Assembly (NCBI GenBank): GCA_013400115.1
Contig: VXBP01003586.1
Location: 186,001-250,000, forward strand
DNA: 64,000 nucleotides
From: Rhinopomastus cyanomelas
Taxonomy: Eukaryota; Chordata; Aves; Bucerotiformes; Rhinopomastidae
Direction of reading: 5' to 3'
Part shown: in pieces, positions 11,426 to 21,209 of the stretch
Layout of the letters: every line of letters begins with the position of its first letter
How positions within the stretch are numbered: position 1 is the first letter of the stretch
Notes under the pieces: model-generated
The model's input: the letters and a program-made list of their open reading frames with translations, nothing else
What the model was told of the DNA's origin: nothing
Databases searched by the model: none
Translations under genes and position numbers: made by a program

Positions 11426-11779
11426 CTTACCCCGCCCGCCGCCAGGCCGCGCGCACGCGCCGCCACGCCCCCGCGCCGGCACTGCCAATAACGGAGCTCG
11501 TGAGGGGCGAGGCCCCGCGAAGGACGGCCAATGGGAGCAGAGGTCCCGGCCTTCTCCTCCTTCTTATGACCAATGGAGACAACGCGTCTGGGCGCGAGTG
11601 GTACTAAAATGAACAGACGGCTGCGATTGGACTCAGTCTTCCTCTGCCGCGACCAATCGCAGAAGTGACCGCGAGCGACTCCCGTCGCTGAGTGGCAGCC
11701 CAGAGCCAGGAGGCGAGGTCACCCGCTTGTAAGCGGAGCCTGTCCCGTTGCCGGGCAACAGTGGAAGCGGGGAACGTCG
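11426..11779. promoter_or_regulatory. bidirectional TADA2B / CCDC96 promoter (CpG island)
   Basis: Only 354 bp separate the two start codons. The stretch is GC- and CpG-rich and contains CCAAT boxes at 11485-11489, 11528-11532, 11570-11574 and 11653-11657, plus one on the minus strand at 11626-11630. No TATA box is obvious. The CpG-rich zone extends into both first exons, about 10860-12760. Transcription start sites are not determined. Confidence 0.85.
11747..11759. promoter_or_regulatory. RFX X-box motif
   Basis: GTTGCC-G-GGCAAC is a perfect palindrome with a one-base spacer. It fits the X-box consensus GTNRCC-N(0-3)-RGYAAC bound by RFX factors, which drive ciliary genes. It lies 21 bp before the first CCDC96 ATG. 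CCDC96 is an axonemal protein, so the site makes functional sense. Confidence 0.75.
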
Positions 11780-12694
11780 ATGGCCATGGAACATGTGGAA
11801 GGGCCGGGGAATCGGAGCTCGGGGTCTCCAGGGGAGTCCGCGGAACCACAGGAGCCAGAACCCTGCGGACCAGACACTGAGCCGCCGGAGCCCTCGGAGC
11901 CGTCAGAACCAGAGGTGGCGACTGGAACGCCCCAGCCCTCGGAACACCCGGCCCTGGGGCTCCCGACGACAGCGCCAGCAGTCGATAAGGCCGGGGAGGA
12001 GGCGGCGAGCGGTGGGGCTGAAGCGGTCCCGAGACCCCTGGCCACCGCTGCCAGTGGATCCAAGCACAGCAGCGTGGAGACGGCGGGCGAGGAGGAGGAG
12101 GAGGTGAAGAAGCAGGAGGTGAAGAAGGACGAGAAGGAGGAGGAGATGAAGGAGGAGGAGATGAAGGAGGAGGAGGTGAAGGAGGAGGAGGTGAAGAAGG
12201 ACGAGAAGGAGGAGGTGAAGAAGGACGAGGAGGTGGAGGAGGACGAGGAGGAGGACGAGGACGAGGAGGAGGACGAGGAGGAGGAGGCGTTGCTGGCCGA
12301 GCTGCACGAGCTGGAGAGCCAGCGGGAAGCGCTGCGGCTGCGGCGCACGCGGCTTCAGCTGCGGCTGGGCGAGCTACTGCGGCGGGAGCCGTGCGCGTTG
12401 CTGCGGCGGGAGGCGGAGGCCGGGCCGGATCTCTACGCCCAGCGCCTGCGAGAGCTGCTGGAGCTGCGGAAACAGCGGGAAGAAGTGGCGGCAGCGTGCA
12501 AGGAGCGGGTGTCTGCCCGTCAGCGGGTCGCCGAGGAGCGGGAGGCACAGGTACAGGCGCTGTGGACCCAGTTCCAGGCCCGCAAGAAGGCGGTCATCCT
12601 GTACGAACGGCGGCTGTCCAGCAGTACTGTGGCGACGAAGACTATGGACCTAATGCAGGCTCTGGAGTGGGACAAGGAGCAGCGGGTACGAGAG
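11780..12694 (+). CDS. CCDC96: CCDC96 coding exon 1
   Basis: 305 codons, ending before a GTGAGG donor at 12695. The exon contains the disordered N-terminus, the acidic/lysine tract and the first half of the coiled coil. Beyond the donor the frame stays open for about 20 codons into intron sequence. Confidence 0.9.
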
Positions 12695-14026
12695 GTGAGG
12701 CTTAGTTGCTGCCCCAACGCTGTCTGGTCCAAAAGGGTTCTGAAACGAACATGTTAAATTTCCCTTCTTAAAACCCGGGGAAATTTCTTCCCCTGCCTTA
12801 GAGCCACAGAATTGTTTAGGTTTGAAGAGTCCAAAAACCACTAAACCATGTCTCTAAGCTCCATACCTACATGACTTCTAAACACATCCACCTCACAGGG
12901 CAGCCTGTTACAGTCATAGAATCATAGAATCACTATGGATTGGAAGGGACCGCCTTCAACCGTCCAATCCGCCCGCAACAGCAGGATCACCTAAACCAAG
13001 TCACACAGGAACTCATCCAAGCGGGTCTTGAATATCTCCAGTGAAGAGTGCTTAGTCTCATCAGGCAGTGTTCCAGGTGCCAAGGCAGCACTGAGATCAC
13101 TACACTGTTTGGATTTTGCTCATTTAATACTGTGTTGCTGTTGAGTTGGGTTTTGTTTAGACAATGTAGAGATCAAGGAGGATGGTGTTCGCACAAACTA
13201 CAGGGTTTTGAGAAAGCCTTTACAGAATCTGTTTGGTTGGAAAAGACTGCCAGATGACTACTAAATCATGTCCCTAAGCACCAGGTCCACACCTCACTTA
13301 AATACCTTCAGTGACCCAGTCCAGCACCTCAAGGTATTTTTTGTATTGAGGTAACAACAGATAGCTAATGCTTTTTTCCCCTTGAAGCTTTGTTACTGGT
13401 ATGACTTTTGATGAAAAGCAAGTCTTCCCAGGAAAGGTCAGGTTTAAAGACAGGAGTAACTCTTATTTCTACTCCTGCAGGCTCGCGTGGAGAACATCAG
13501 GCTGAACCATGAAATCCAAAACCTTGAAATTATCTTGAAAGCTCAGGGAGAGGGTCAACGTTTCATGGACTTTGAGTACCTGAAGAAAGAGAACCAAAAC
13601 AAAAGCAAAAAGATTGATGACCTGAGTGCTGAGATCTTGAAGCTCAAGAAGAAGGTATCAAACATTGTACTTATTCTCAGCCAGTTCAAGGAAAAACTAC
13701 AGTTTGTGGAAGCTGAAAATGAAGCTAGAAAAGCTGAACTGATGGGCACTGTGAACATCTTGTCTCAGAAGAGAGACATTCTGACCAAAACAAAACAGGC
13801 AAGAGACAGACTGCGGACAAACAATTTGAAATTGCAGCAGAAATGTGGTTTGCTCGGAAATGAGATACTGCTTCAGGATTTTGAGGAGACAGTGGATACT
13901 ATAGAGAACTTAAGTGGGCGACTGGAAACTTTGAAACGTCACCATGCTGATCTGATCCGTGCAAGTATGAAAATTCAGGAAAAGATCAGGGAAGCCAATT
14001 CCTCTTTCCTTGCTGAGGGTGACTGA
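11780..14026 (+). CDS. CCDC96: CCDC96 (CFAP184), ciliary coiled-coil protein
   Basis: CCDC96/CFAP184 is an axonemal coiled-coil protein. With CCDC113 it forms a complex near the base of radial spoke 3 and the nexin-dynein regulatory complex in motile cilia. Two exons, 11780-12694 and 13481-14026, join in phase 0 (KEQRVRE|ARVENIRL) and give 486 aa, somewhat shorter than the about 555 aa I recall for human. Residues 1-100 are Pro/Glu/Ser-rich and disordered, about 103-170 is an almost pure Glu/Lys/Asp tract, and from 171 onward it is a long coiled coil ending in the CCDC96/CCDC113-type domain. Two in-frame ATGs sit at 11780 and 11786; the second has the better Kozak context (GCCATGG). Identity rests on the fold, the TADA2B neighbour and its direction; orthology is strong by synteny. 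Confidence 0.9.
12087..12290 (+). repeat. polypurine GAG/AAG tract inside CCDC96 exon 1
   Basis: About 200 bp of nearly uninterrupted G/A on the plus strand encode the Glu/Lys/Asp region. Short imperfect tandem units are visible (GAGGAGGAGATGAAG and GAGGAGGAGGTGAAG, each twice), so length variation is likely. Long serine- or leucine-rich frames on the other strand are artefacts of this tract. Confidence 0.9.
12785..13045 (-). repeat. two adjacent CR1 3' fragments (minus)
   Basis: The first fragment (about 12785-12910) is diverged. The second (about 12915-13045) begins with TCATAGAATCATAGAATCA and reads into GGATTGGAAGGGACC, the reverse complement of a CR1 3' tail. The second abuts the duplicated segment. 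Confidence 0.85.
13050..13325. repeat. duplicated segment, copy B
   Basis: Same orientation and same opening phrase as copy A at 10050. The two are about 3 kb apart and bracket TADA2B exon 1, the bidirectional promoter and CCDC96 exon 1. Confidence 0.85.
13481..14026 (+). CDS. CCDC96: CCDC96 coding exon 2
   Basis: The exon follows a pyrimidine tract and a TGCAG acceptor and starts in phase 0. It runs 181 codons to TGA at 14024-14026. The sequence is continuous coiled coil (LKKENQNKSKKIDDLSAEIL and on) and corresponds to the conserved C-terminal domain. Confidence 0.92.
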   Translation, partial: ARVENIRLNHEIQNLEIILKAQGEGQRFMDFEYLKKENQNKSKKIDDLSAEILKLKKKVSNIVLILSQFKEKLQFVEAENEARKAELMGTVNILSQKRDILTKTKQARDRLRTNNLKLQQKCGLLGNEILLQDFEETVDTIENLSGRLETLKRHHADLIRASMKIQEKIREANSSFLAEGD

Positions 14027-14312
14027 AGCAAAGCAATCAACAAAGGACTTTTCCCTAATATTGGTTTTTAACGTGCTTTTATTCCGTTGTCTTGGGGAAT
14101 AAGTGTAGCGGGTTGGGGTTTCTCCACCAGTTTTAGCAAGTGGAAATCAATGAACTGCCCGCATTCTCTGCAGTAAGGTCTTGATGATGATAAGGTCAAG
14201 ATGAGGTCTTGATCTCGGACAAATTTGCCAGACAATGAATAGCTTAGGATACTGGATAGAAATTTATTAACCTAATAGCTGTATACAGACAAAGAAAAGA
14301 AAAAGACAGGAA

Positions 14313-14327
14313 AATAAAACAAATAAA
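14313..14327 (+). promoter_or_regulatory. candidate CCDC96 poly(A) signals within the LTR
   Basis: Two AATAAA hexamers, 14313-14318 and 14322-14327, lie on the CCDC96 strand about 290 bp after its stop, with a GT-containing stretch shortly downstream. The 77 bp between the stop and the LTR contain no such hexamer. Confidence 0.45.
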
Positions 14328-15200
14328 ACCCAGCAAGTTGGTGCACTCAACCTAGAAACTGCGTCACACATGCCATTACACTATCTGAGGAAAATACCAT
14401 GGGAAGTCACTATCATTTGGGCCTTGGGTCACGGCAGAGATCTGGAGAACAACAAAAACATGCAAACTGGAGATGAGTGCCACCACCCTCTCCCTTAACG
14501 CCCCAATTGCACCCCGGTGCGGGCGGCATGCATCTCAACAACAAAACTCCAGTCTCTGTCCTTCCGATCCAAGATTTAAGGACTCACAAGTCCTTCGGCT
14601 TTCCAACTATGCACAAAGGGGTCCTCCCCCAAACTTAAAGCACCCCCAGTCTTCCTCAGCGGCAGAAAATGACACACAGCTTCTTTTCCTGTTGACCAGT
14701 CTCTCCAAAATGGCAGCGATCCATTACTCAGCCCCACAAAATGGAGGCACATTCATCCCTGGATCAACAGTGCCATGCCCACACTCCACAGTAGGCCCAG
14801 AGGATTCTCAAGGCCCTCTCCTCTCTTCTCTCCTCCTGTCTCAGCTCCAGGGGGGAAGAGNCCGAGCCGCATTCCAGTTCCCCCTCCCCGCCACCGTCCT
14901 GAGAACGGACCAGGGGCGCTCGGCTGAGAAGCCGCAGCCCAAGAGAGCCTGCAGCGCACACGAGCGGGCTACATACTTCCTCCTTCTTCTCTCCCTCACC
15001 ACTACTCACTTCCTGATTCCCGACTTTCTCAAAACAAACCGCCCGCTCTGCTTTTTCATAGGCTAACCCAACACGGACATCCGGAGCAGGTCCAGGACCA
15101 GTGACACCTTCCCCCAGGACAAGTCCCCTGTGGGGGAGGGGTCCTCCAAAACAAAACAACTCCTTTTCTTTTCTTCTTCATGAAAGCAGAACTGCTGTAC

Positions 15201-15227
15201 GTTTGAAAATGCTAGCAATTTTCAAAC
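15201..15227. repeat. palindrome at the LTR edge
   Basis: Arms GTTTGAAAAT and ATTTTCAAAC surround a GCTAGC centre. It lies just inside the 5' end of the LTR, read in its own direction, and could form a hairpin or bind a dimeric factor. Confidence 0.85.
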
Positions 15228-15239
15228 TACAACAATAAG

Positions 15240-17948
15240 CCACACACATACTCCTGGAAAGCCTGTTTAAACTGAGCACTTGCCACACCTAACTCAAATC
15301 CTGCTCATGTGGTTCTGGGCACAGCGAAAGGGGTCACTTTCACAGATGTGGCTCAGAATTGGAGAGCAGCTTACTGCCAATACACAACAGAAGCATTCTG
15401 TAAATACACGACTGCCAAGTTTGCCTTGGAGGTGAAGTTTATTACTTTTGAACTACTTTCACACTAAAAATATGTATGTAAATCTCATAACTCAAAACTA
15501 GAGTTTTGAGGGATTTTTTTTTTTGGTGTTTCACAGTTTTTACAGTTATAGAGGTCACCCAGCCTCTTCCTTCTCATTAGTGAAGAGAGAGAGAGAGTTC
15601 TGTCCCCTCTGCACTGCCAAACTACAGTGCACACTGCAATTTTAGAGAAAGGTTAAAGAAAGAGGGGAGGGAGGAAGAAACATTTACTACACACTTATGA
15701 CTGCATGGCTCAGCAAAGCTCCGGTTACAGGAATCCTTTCGAAACAGCATGTTATTTAAAGTCCAGTTCCCCCATGACACACAGTGACTGATGCTGACCA
15801 ACAGCTCTTGTAGCACTACTTTTCATTTAAGACATGGGATGGATGTCAAGAATTTAGAAACAAGGCTCCCAAAATGTTTGGTCTCCAATGTCTTACATTC
15901 TCATTACTGCAGGAATTGTAAATGTTGTAGGGTCCTTGCTAGGCCATCACTAGCCATATATGCCCAAATACCAAATCTGTCCTACCTAGTAATTGTTCTC
16001 TTGTATATATGATACCACCACTGTACTTAGCTAGATGAGCAACCATTAGTCCACAGGTTGGTAGTCAGAGTTAGGCACTAAAAGCCCAGTGTTAAATGGC
16101 TGTGATTTTTGCAGAAAAGCAGCAGCGGTAAATAGTAGGATTAGCATCGTCTGGTTTTCCACAAATTGAAATTACAACTTTATGGAGCCAGCACTGCTGA
16201 CCTGTATTTGAGCTGATGGATTTAGTTCCAAAATTAGTTGTATATGTGTTTAGACAAAGTATGAATGGGGATAAAACAGATAAACAGGCACAAAAACCTT
16301 TCACAGAATCATAGAATCATTAGGGATTGGAAGGGACCTCGAAAGATCATTTAGTCCAATCCTGCTGCAACAGCAGGATCACCTAGAAAAAGTCACACAG
16401 GAACACATCCAGGCGGGTCTTAAACATCTCCAGTGAGGGAGACCCCACAACCCCCCTGGGCAGCCAGTTCCAGTGCTCTGTCACCCTCACTCTGAAGAAG
16501 TTCCTTCTCATATTTATGTGGAACCTCCTATGTTCCAGATTACACACCCTTGTCCTATCATTAGATGACACAAAGCAGAGCTTCATCTTCCTGACTCAAA
16601 CAATTTAGATATTTGTGAACATTAAAGAGGCCACCCCTCCGTCTCCTTTTACCCGGGCTAAAAAGAGACAAAGCTAAAGTCATCAACCTTTCTTAAAAAC
16701 TGCTGCCAGGAAAATTCTCGTGCTTCTTGCTGCTTTTGGCTTAAGGCACATAACCTTTCTTTCAACTTCTTAAACACTATTAAACAGCAAATGCAGACAG
16801 ATTTAAGGCGAAGTGGCAGGGAAAGTAAATCTTAGATGCTTTTCATTGCTGCCTGACAACCAGAGAAGGCAAGAGTTTAGGGTGCAAATGAGGTTGACTT
16901 CCCCAAATAGTATATTTTTACTGAACAAATACTACTAAGCTGCTTGTTTAAACTGTCTCTAGACTTCTTAGCCCAGAGATGCTGACAACCAGCTTCCTAA
17001 AAGCTACTCAGCTTTCCAAAGCAGGCTGAGGATAAAGATGAAAGCTTCCTCTGTTTTGCTCCTATAAATACAGGAAAACATTCCATCAGAAAGCAGGACA
17101 TATAAATGTCATTTTATTTACTAATCTCATGCACTGGTGTGCAGGAAAGTATTTCACTTCAGACTGGAATCAGGACTGGGAAAACAGGTGAGGAAAAGTC
17201 AGTCTACTTTGGGACAATGTTGTGCAGTGCCTGCAATACATGCTATCAAAGTGTCATAGGCTTATATAAACAATTTGTTCTAATCCAGCAGACCAAACGG
17301 TGAAACACTTCAGTACAGGGGAGCAAGAGATGTTTTACCAGAGAAACTTGAACCACATTCCTCACGTAGCCTTGTCACACAGATCTTGTCTTCTCTCCCC
17401 TGCTTTTATCTATCTTTTATTTGGTACTTTAACCTCTTTTCAGTTAAGTAAGCAAGAGGAAGATTCTCTGCTTTAATCTCTTAAATTATGTGTATGTAGT
17501 AATTAATATCACCTTAAGTTGAGCTCAGAAATGCCTTCGTATTTTGAAACTTGCAGTAAATCAAGACTTCTTCTAAAACAATAAGGTATTCAGGCATTTC
17601 CACATTCTGCTCACATCAAAGAGATGTGTTTATATCCATTTTTCGGTAATAAATCTATCGGATTTCAAACCTAATCCAGAAGGCGACACATGAAATGGAT
17701 TAAACCACAGGCATCACAAGCCTCAAATCTTCTCCATGTTACATGTAGTAGAACAGGTATTTCACCAAAAGAACTTCAAAAGCATCACCAAAACCCCCTC
17801 CACCTGCAATACTTAAAATGTCCCCAAGATTTCAGATTTCATACTGACAAAAACTGTTCTGAAGAAGCCTGTGAAGCAGCAGACAGGTACTTGAAATTTT
17901 AATTTCTGAATTACACCAACAATAGGTGATTCGATAACTTTACATGAC
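15240..17948. other. intergenic region, CCDC96 to TBC1D14
   Basis: This region lies between two convergent genes. It holds a CR1 fragment (16301-16690), a short (AG)n run at 15584-15597 and otherwise unremarkable AT-rich sequence. No gene is recognised. Confidence 0.7.
16301..16690 (-). repeat. CR1 LINE 3' fragment (minus)
   Basis: Begins TCACAGAATCATAGAATCAT and reads through the reverse complement of the CR1 C-terminal frame (HWNWLPRGVVGSPSLEMFK on the minus strand) before fading out. Confidence 0.93.
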
Positions 17949-17954
17949 TTTATT
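17949..17954 (-). promoter_or_regulatory. candidate distal TBC1D14 poly(A) signal
   Basis: Minus-strand AATAAA at the far end of the repeat-free stretch after the TBC1D14 stop. Closer hexamers at 18452-18457 and 19659-19664 are alternatives. Confidence 0.4.
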
Positions 17955-20900
17955 TAACAAAACCACGTATTTACAGTTGAAAAAAGTTCCAGTTTGATAC
18001 ACGTACCTAAACAGAATAAACTTGGGAACTACATAAAACCAACTTAACATGATGTACAGGGGACGTACTGACAGGTCTCCGTATGTCACTCTAGTTTTCA
18101 AAATATTCAAAAATCAGCTGTTACAAGGTAGCTTTTTCTAACCCACTAAGGAAATTATTTCCTAAATGAAATAATGATTGATTGCTGTGTGAAGTTGCAA
18201 AATGACTTTATAATAAAGTGCAGATTGTACAGAATTCCAAACCTGGTTGAAGTTTTCTGGAAGTTTCTCTAATCTGCTGCACGTATAGTGGTAGTTGCAG
18301 GCATTTTTATTTCTCCTTAAACCCACGAAGAAAACAACTTTTGCTCAATGGGAACACCTGCTCAATGAAGGAAAATCTCATGCATCTTGTTACAGATACT
18401 CTCAAGCACCTGAACAATAAAATTGTCAAAAGTTTTTATGCAATCCCTGAATTTATTACAGAAATCTTCTTAATAGCTAATTAAGAGATTTGGTATGCTG
18501 CAAGAAACTTTAAAAGCTCAGTGGCAAGTAATTCTATGCCCTTACTACTCATCTCTGGTTTTATAAAAATTCAAGCATTGTCTTCAAATTGAGTTACTGA
18601 GAAGTTTCAACAACTGCATCTTTTGGCAGGTGATTGATTCATTTCTTTTTTAAATGCATTTTGTTTGAAAAAAAACTGTGCAAAGCTCCTTATTGCATTG
18701 CTTTTCTTCATTAAAGAACAGACCTTATATACACAGCTAAATCACTTAGAAAATATATACATCTTATAGGAACAGAAAGACCAAATCACAAAAAAACCAA
18801 CAACATTTGTGGGTAACAAACAGTGCACAAGTGTTGCAGCAGGCCCTCTTCCCACAACTATGCCCATTTTCACTGTTACATTCAACATCTTACTGAGAAG
18901 AGAAAAAGGAGAACCAGGCTCCCCACGGCTGCAAAGACACCTAGTAGCTAACGAATGCATCTTAACCAGACAAATGGGCCACACTTGCAGACTTGGTTTA
19001 AAAAGAAATGCAAACCTAGCTGCAATGAAGAAAATCACAAAGCGAGTTACAGTACCACCTAAAAATGAATGCTGAGGAAAGCACTGTTTCTGTGTTTAAT
19101 AAACCATTTAAAAGCTTAGTGCAAATGTCTCAGATGGTGGGCCTCTCATATCCTTCATGGAAAGGCATATCTGTTGTAGTAATATAAAAAGCAGTATTAA
19201 AAAACACTTACTGACCTTCCAGCTTTCTATTGCACTTCAGAACAACGTAGCATACAAGTACCAGTCTTTGAAGGACAAAGCTATGCAAATTCTGAGAGAA
19301 TCAACATGTGTTTCACATCAGTATCCTGAGGTCTGTTTTGGTAAGTGATGACCTAGAAGTCTTACAGAGGAATTAAGGTGGCCAACAGAAAACCCACACA
19401 TTACACCAGGTACACAAAGCAGACAGGAAAAGAGGCCAGTGAGGTATCAGGCTTGCCAGCTGCATTTGCATGACACATCTTCCAAAGTGATTAGGAATGC
19501 TCACTTACCAGGGAATCCTCCTCTCACTCTTTTGAACGTTACAGTTAAGCTGTCTGTCACAAAAACAATGTTTGTACTAAGGGACAGTCTTCTGATTAAG
19601 TCCCACAGTCCTTTACATTGTATGTTGAGGTGATCAGTGTACAACTGTTATTCTCAATTTTATTCAGACAATGCTGAAATAATCAGCTAAAAAATGGACT
19701 GAAGAGCACTGGGAAACTGCTGACCACACAGCTCAAGGATTTGGTAATGCCTGCTTACAGTTAAACACAAATATTGCTTCAGTTAGTTTCCCTTTTCAAT
19801 TATCATTGTTTTTAAAATAATTTTACACTATACAATAAACATTCTTGTAAATCAGAGGCACACGATTTACAGTTTGACATTCATCTGAACGTGGAGGGGA
19901 TTTAAGCTCTAGAACAGAACTACACAACCCCAGTTCATCACCTCTGCAACTTGCTCTCATGTCTTAGAGACTGGATAAAACACTGGAAAATGACAGCTTG
20001 TACTTCTCCCAATGGAATTCGCTTGGCACATTCCCCAAAGCGCTTCTTTTACTTGTCACTACTGACAGGTAGTCCCTCACATAACACTCTCCCACTGTGG
20101 CAGCAGCAGATTCAGGAGATCCCATGGAAGCTTTTCCTTCCACATTACAAAAGCCAAGCAACACTGGCTTCTGTAACTTATCCCCTACCCTCTTCCTCTC
20201 CAGTTTTGCCAGCGATCATAGCTGGGTTAGAAGTAACCAGAAACATTTGTTTTGACCACATCTCAGTTTATCTGCTCAGCCCAGGGTTCTGTCAGCATGA
20301 CTGGAGAGATGACACATGGCATTGCCCCAGAAGAAGGACATGTGGAAATATACTTCCAGCAGTATGTGACCCTGGCTTTAAGCAGAGAGGGAAGAGTACA
20401 ATGCTGCCTCTAGAAACCCCTTGGTGAGTCTGGAATCTAGTCTGACTAATGGAACAAGATTCTTCTGCATGCATCCAGATTGGAAACACAAGATTTCCAA
20501 GGCATCTTGAAGAAGGGATGGTCTTGCACTGTTAGTGTGACTTCTTTTCCAAGTTTACTTTCTACTTATCCTTTCCTTATTAAAGAATGGAATGTTGTTC
20601 TATGTCTACATGATTTCTTTGGTAAATGGAACCCACAGCCTATAAAACAAAAAGCATTTCAAAAGAAGTGGTCCTTACCTTTTTTAACTATAAATACCAG
20701 CACCAGTTATTTAAAACTACTGTTATAGGTATGGGAAACATAACCTCCTTAAGAATGAAACCGGGGAAAAGCTTTCAAAGGAACTGACATTGCTGAATGT
20801 CCAGTCTTTTGAAATACCAAAGAAAGAAAATCTTAAAATAAACCCCTAATATTGTTGTGTTTCACTGCCCTCACTGGAAGTACAGAACACGTAACGCTGT

Positions 20901-21143
20901 TCCACTAGAAGCACAAGGCTAAGCCTGGGTTTAATTAATAAGGGTTTCATGCCCCGATTCCCTTCCTTCCACCCAGTTTTTTTCACCCTGATCTTTTTTC
21001 CTCTCTCCCTTTTACGGCTGTTCTACTGCTAAACAAAACTTCAAAACACACTTGATTTGCAAGCTTCATACACGTGAAACAGGACTCAGTACTCTTTTGC
21101 CGGTTTAGCTTTTCCCCACGAGATACTGGAGGCAATCAGCAAT
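17949..21143 (-). other. probable TBC1D14 3' UTR
   Basis: 3.2 kb of repeat-free, AT-rich sequence follow the TBC1D14 stop on the minus strand. AATAAA hexamers on that strand lie at 19659-19664, 18452-18457 and 17949-17954. The last would give a UTR of a length comparable to what I recall for human. The end point is inferred. Open frames here (for example 158 aa on plus at 19951) show no recognisable domain. Confidence 0.5.
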
Positions 21144-21209
21144 CTAACGTTTGAGTGAAGGACTTCCTTTCTCCATTTCCCGGTTATCTTTCTGCAGAGC
21201 AGCCAGTAT
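21144..21209 (-). CDS. TBC1D14: TBC1D14 last coding exon
   Basis: A 66-bp exon after a TCTAG acceptor, reading ILAALQKDNREMEKGSPSLKR and TAG at 21144-21146. It is too short to stand out as an open frame. It was found by similarity to the remembered human C-terminus and by phase 0 agreement with the exon ending at 23856. Confidence 0.92.
   Translation of the reverse strand: MLAALQKDNREMEKGSPSLKR

Larger units (their letters stand above)
12695..13480 (+). other. CCDC96 intron
   Basis: A 786-bp intron filled largely with repeats. CR1 fragments in minus orientation lie at about 12785-12910 and 12915-13045, and the second copy of the duplicated segment lies at 13050-13325. Confidence 0.88.
14104..15234 (-). 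mobile_element. solo LTR of an endogenous retrovirus (antisense to CCDC96)
   Basis: The 1131-bp element starts TGTAGC and ends ACAACA, the TG...CA form of LTRs. It is flanked by perfect 5-bp direct repeats ATAAG (14099-14103 and 15235-15239). Orientation is minus, because an AATAAA sits on that strand at 14263-14268 about 160 bp before the LTR end. No internal retroviral genes are present, so this is a recombined solo LTR. A 5-bp duplication suits ERVL-type families, but the family is not identified. An N at 14861 marks an assembly ambiguity. Confidence 0.85.

Noticed and set aside
11604..12548. Minus-strand open frames of 314, 209 and 134 codons rich in Pro, Ser or Leu over CCDC96 exon 1
   Set aside because: They are the antisense reading of the GAG/AAG tract and GC-rich coding sequence of CCDC96. 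Their composition is pure repeat artefact with no domain.
14473..15066. Plus-strand open frame of 197 codons
   Set aside because: It lies inside the solo LTR, antisense to it, crosses an N and has no recognisable protein content.
19951..20427. Plus-strand open frame of 158 codons
   Set aside because: It lies within the presumed TBC1D14 3' UTR on the opposite strand. No domain, no splice context and ordinary composition.
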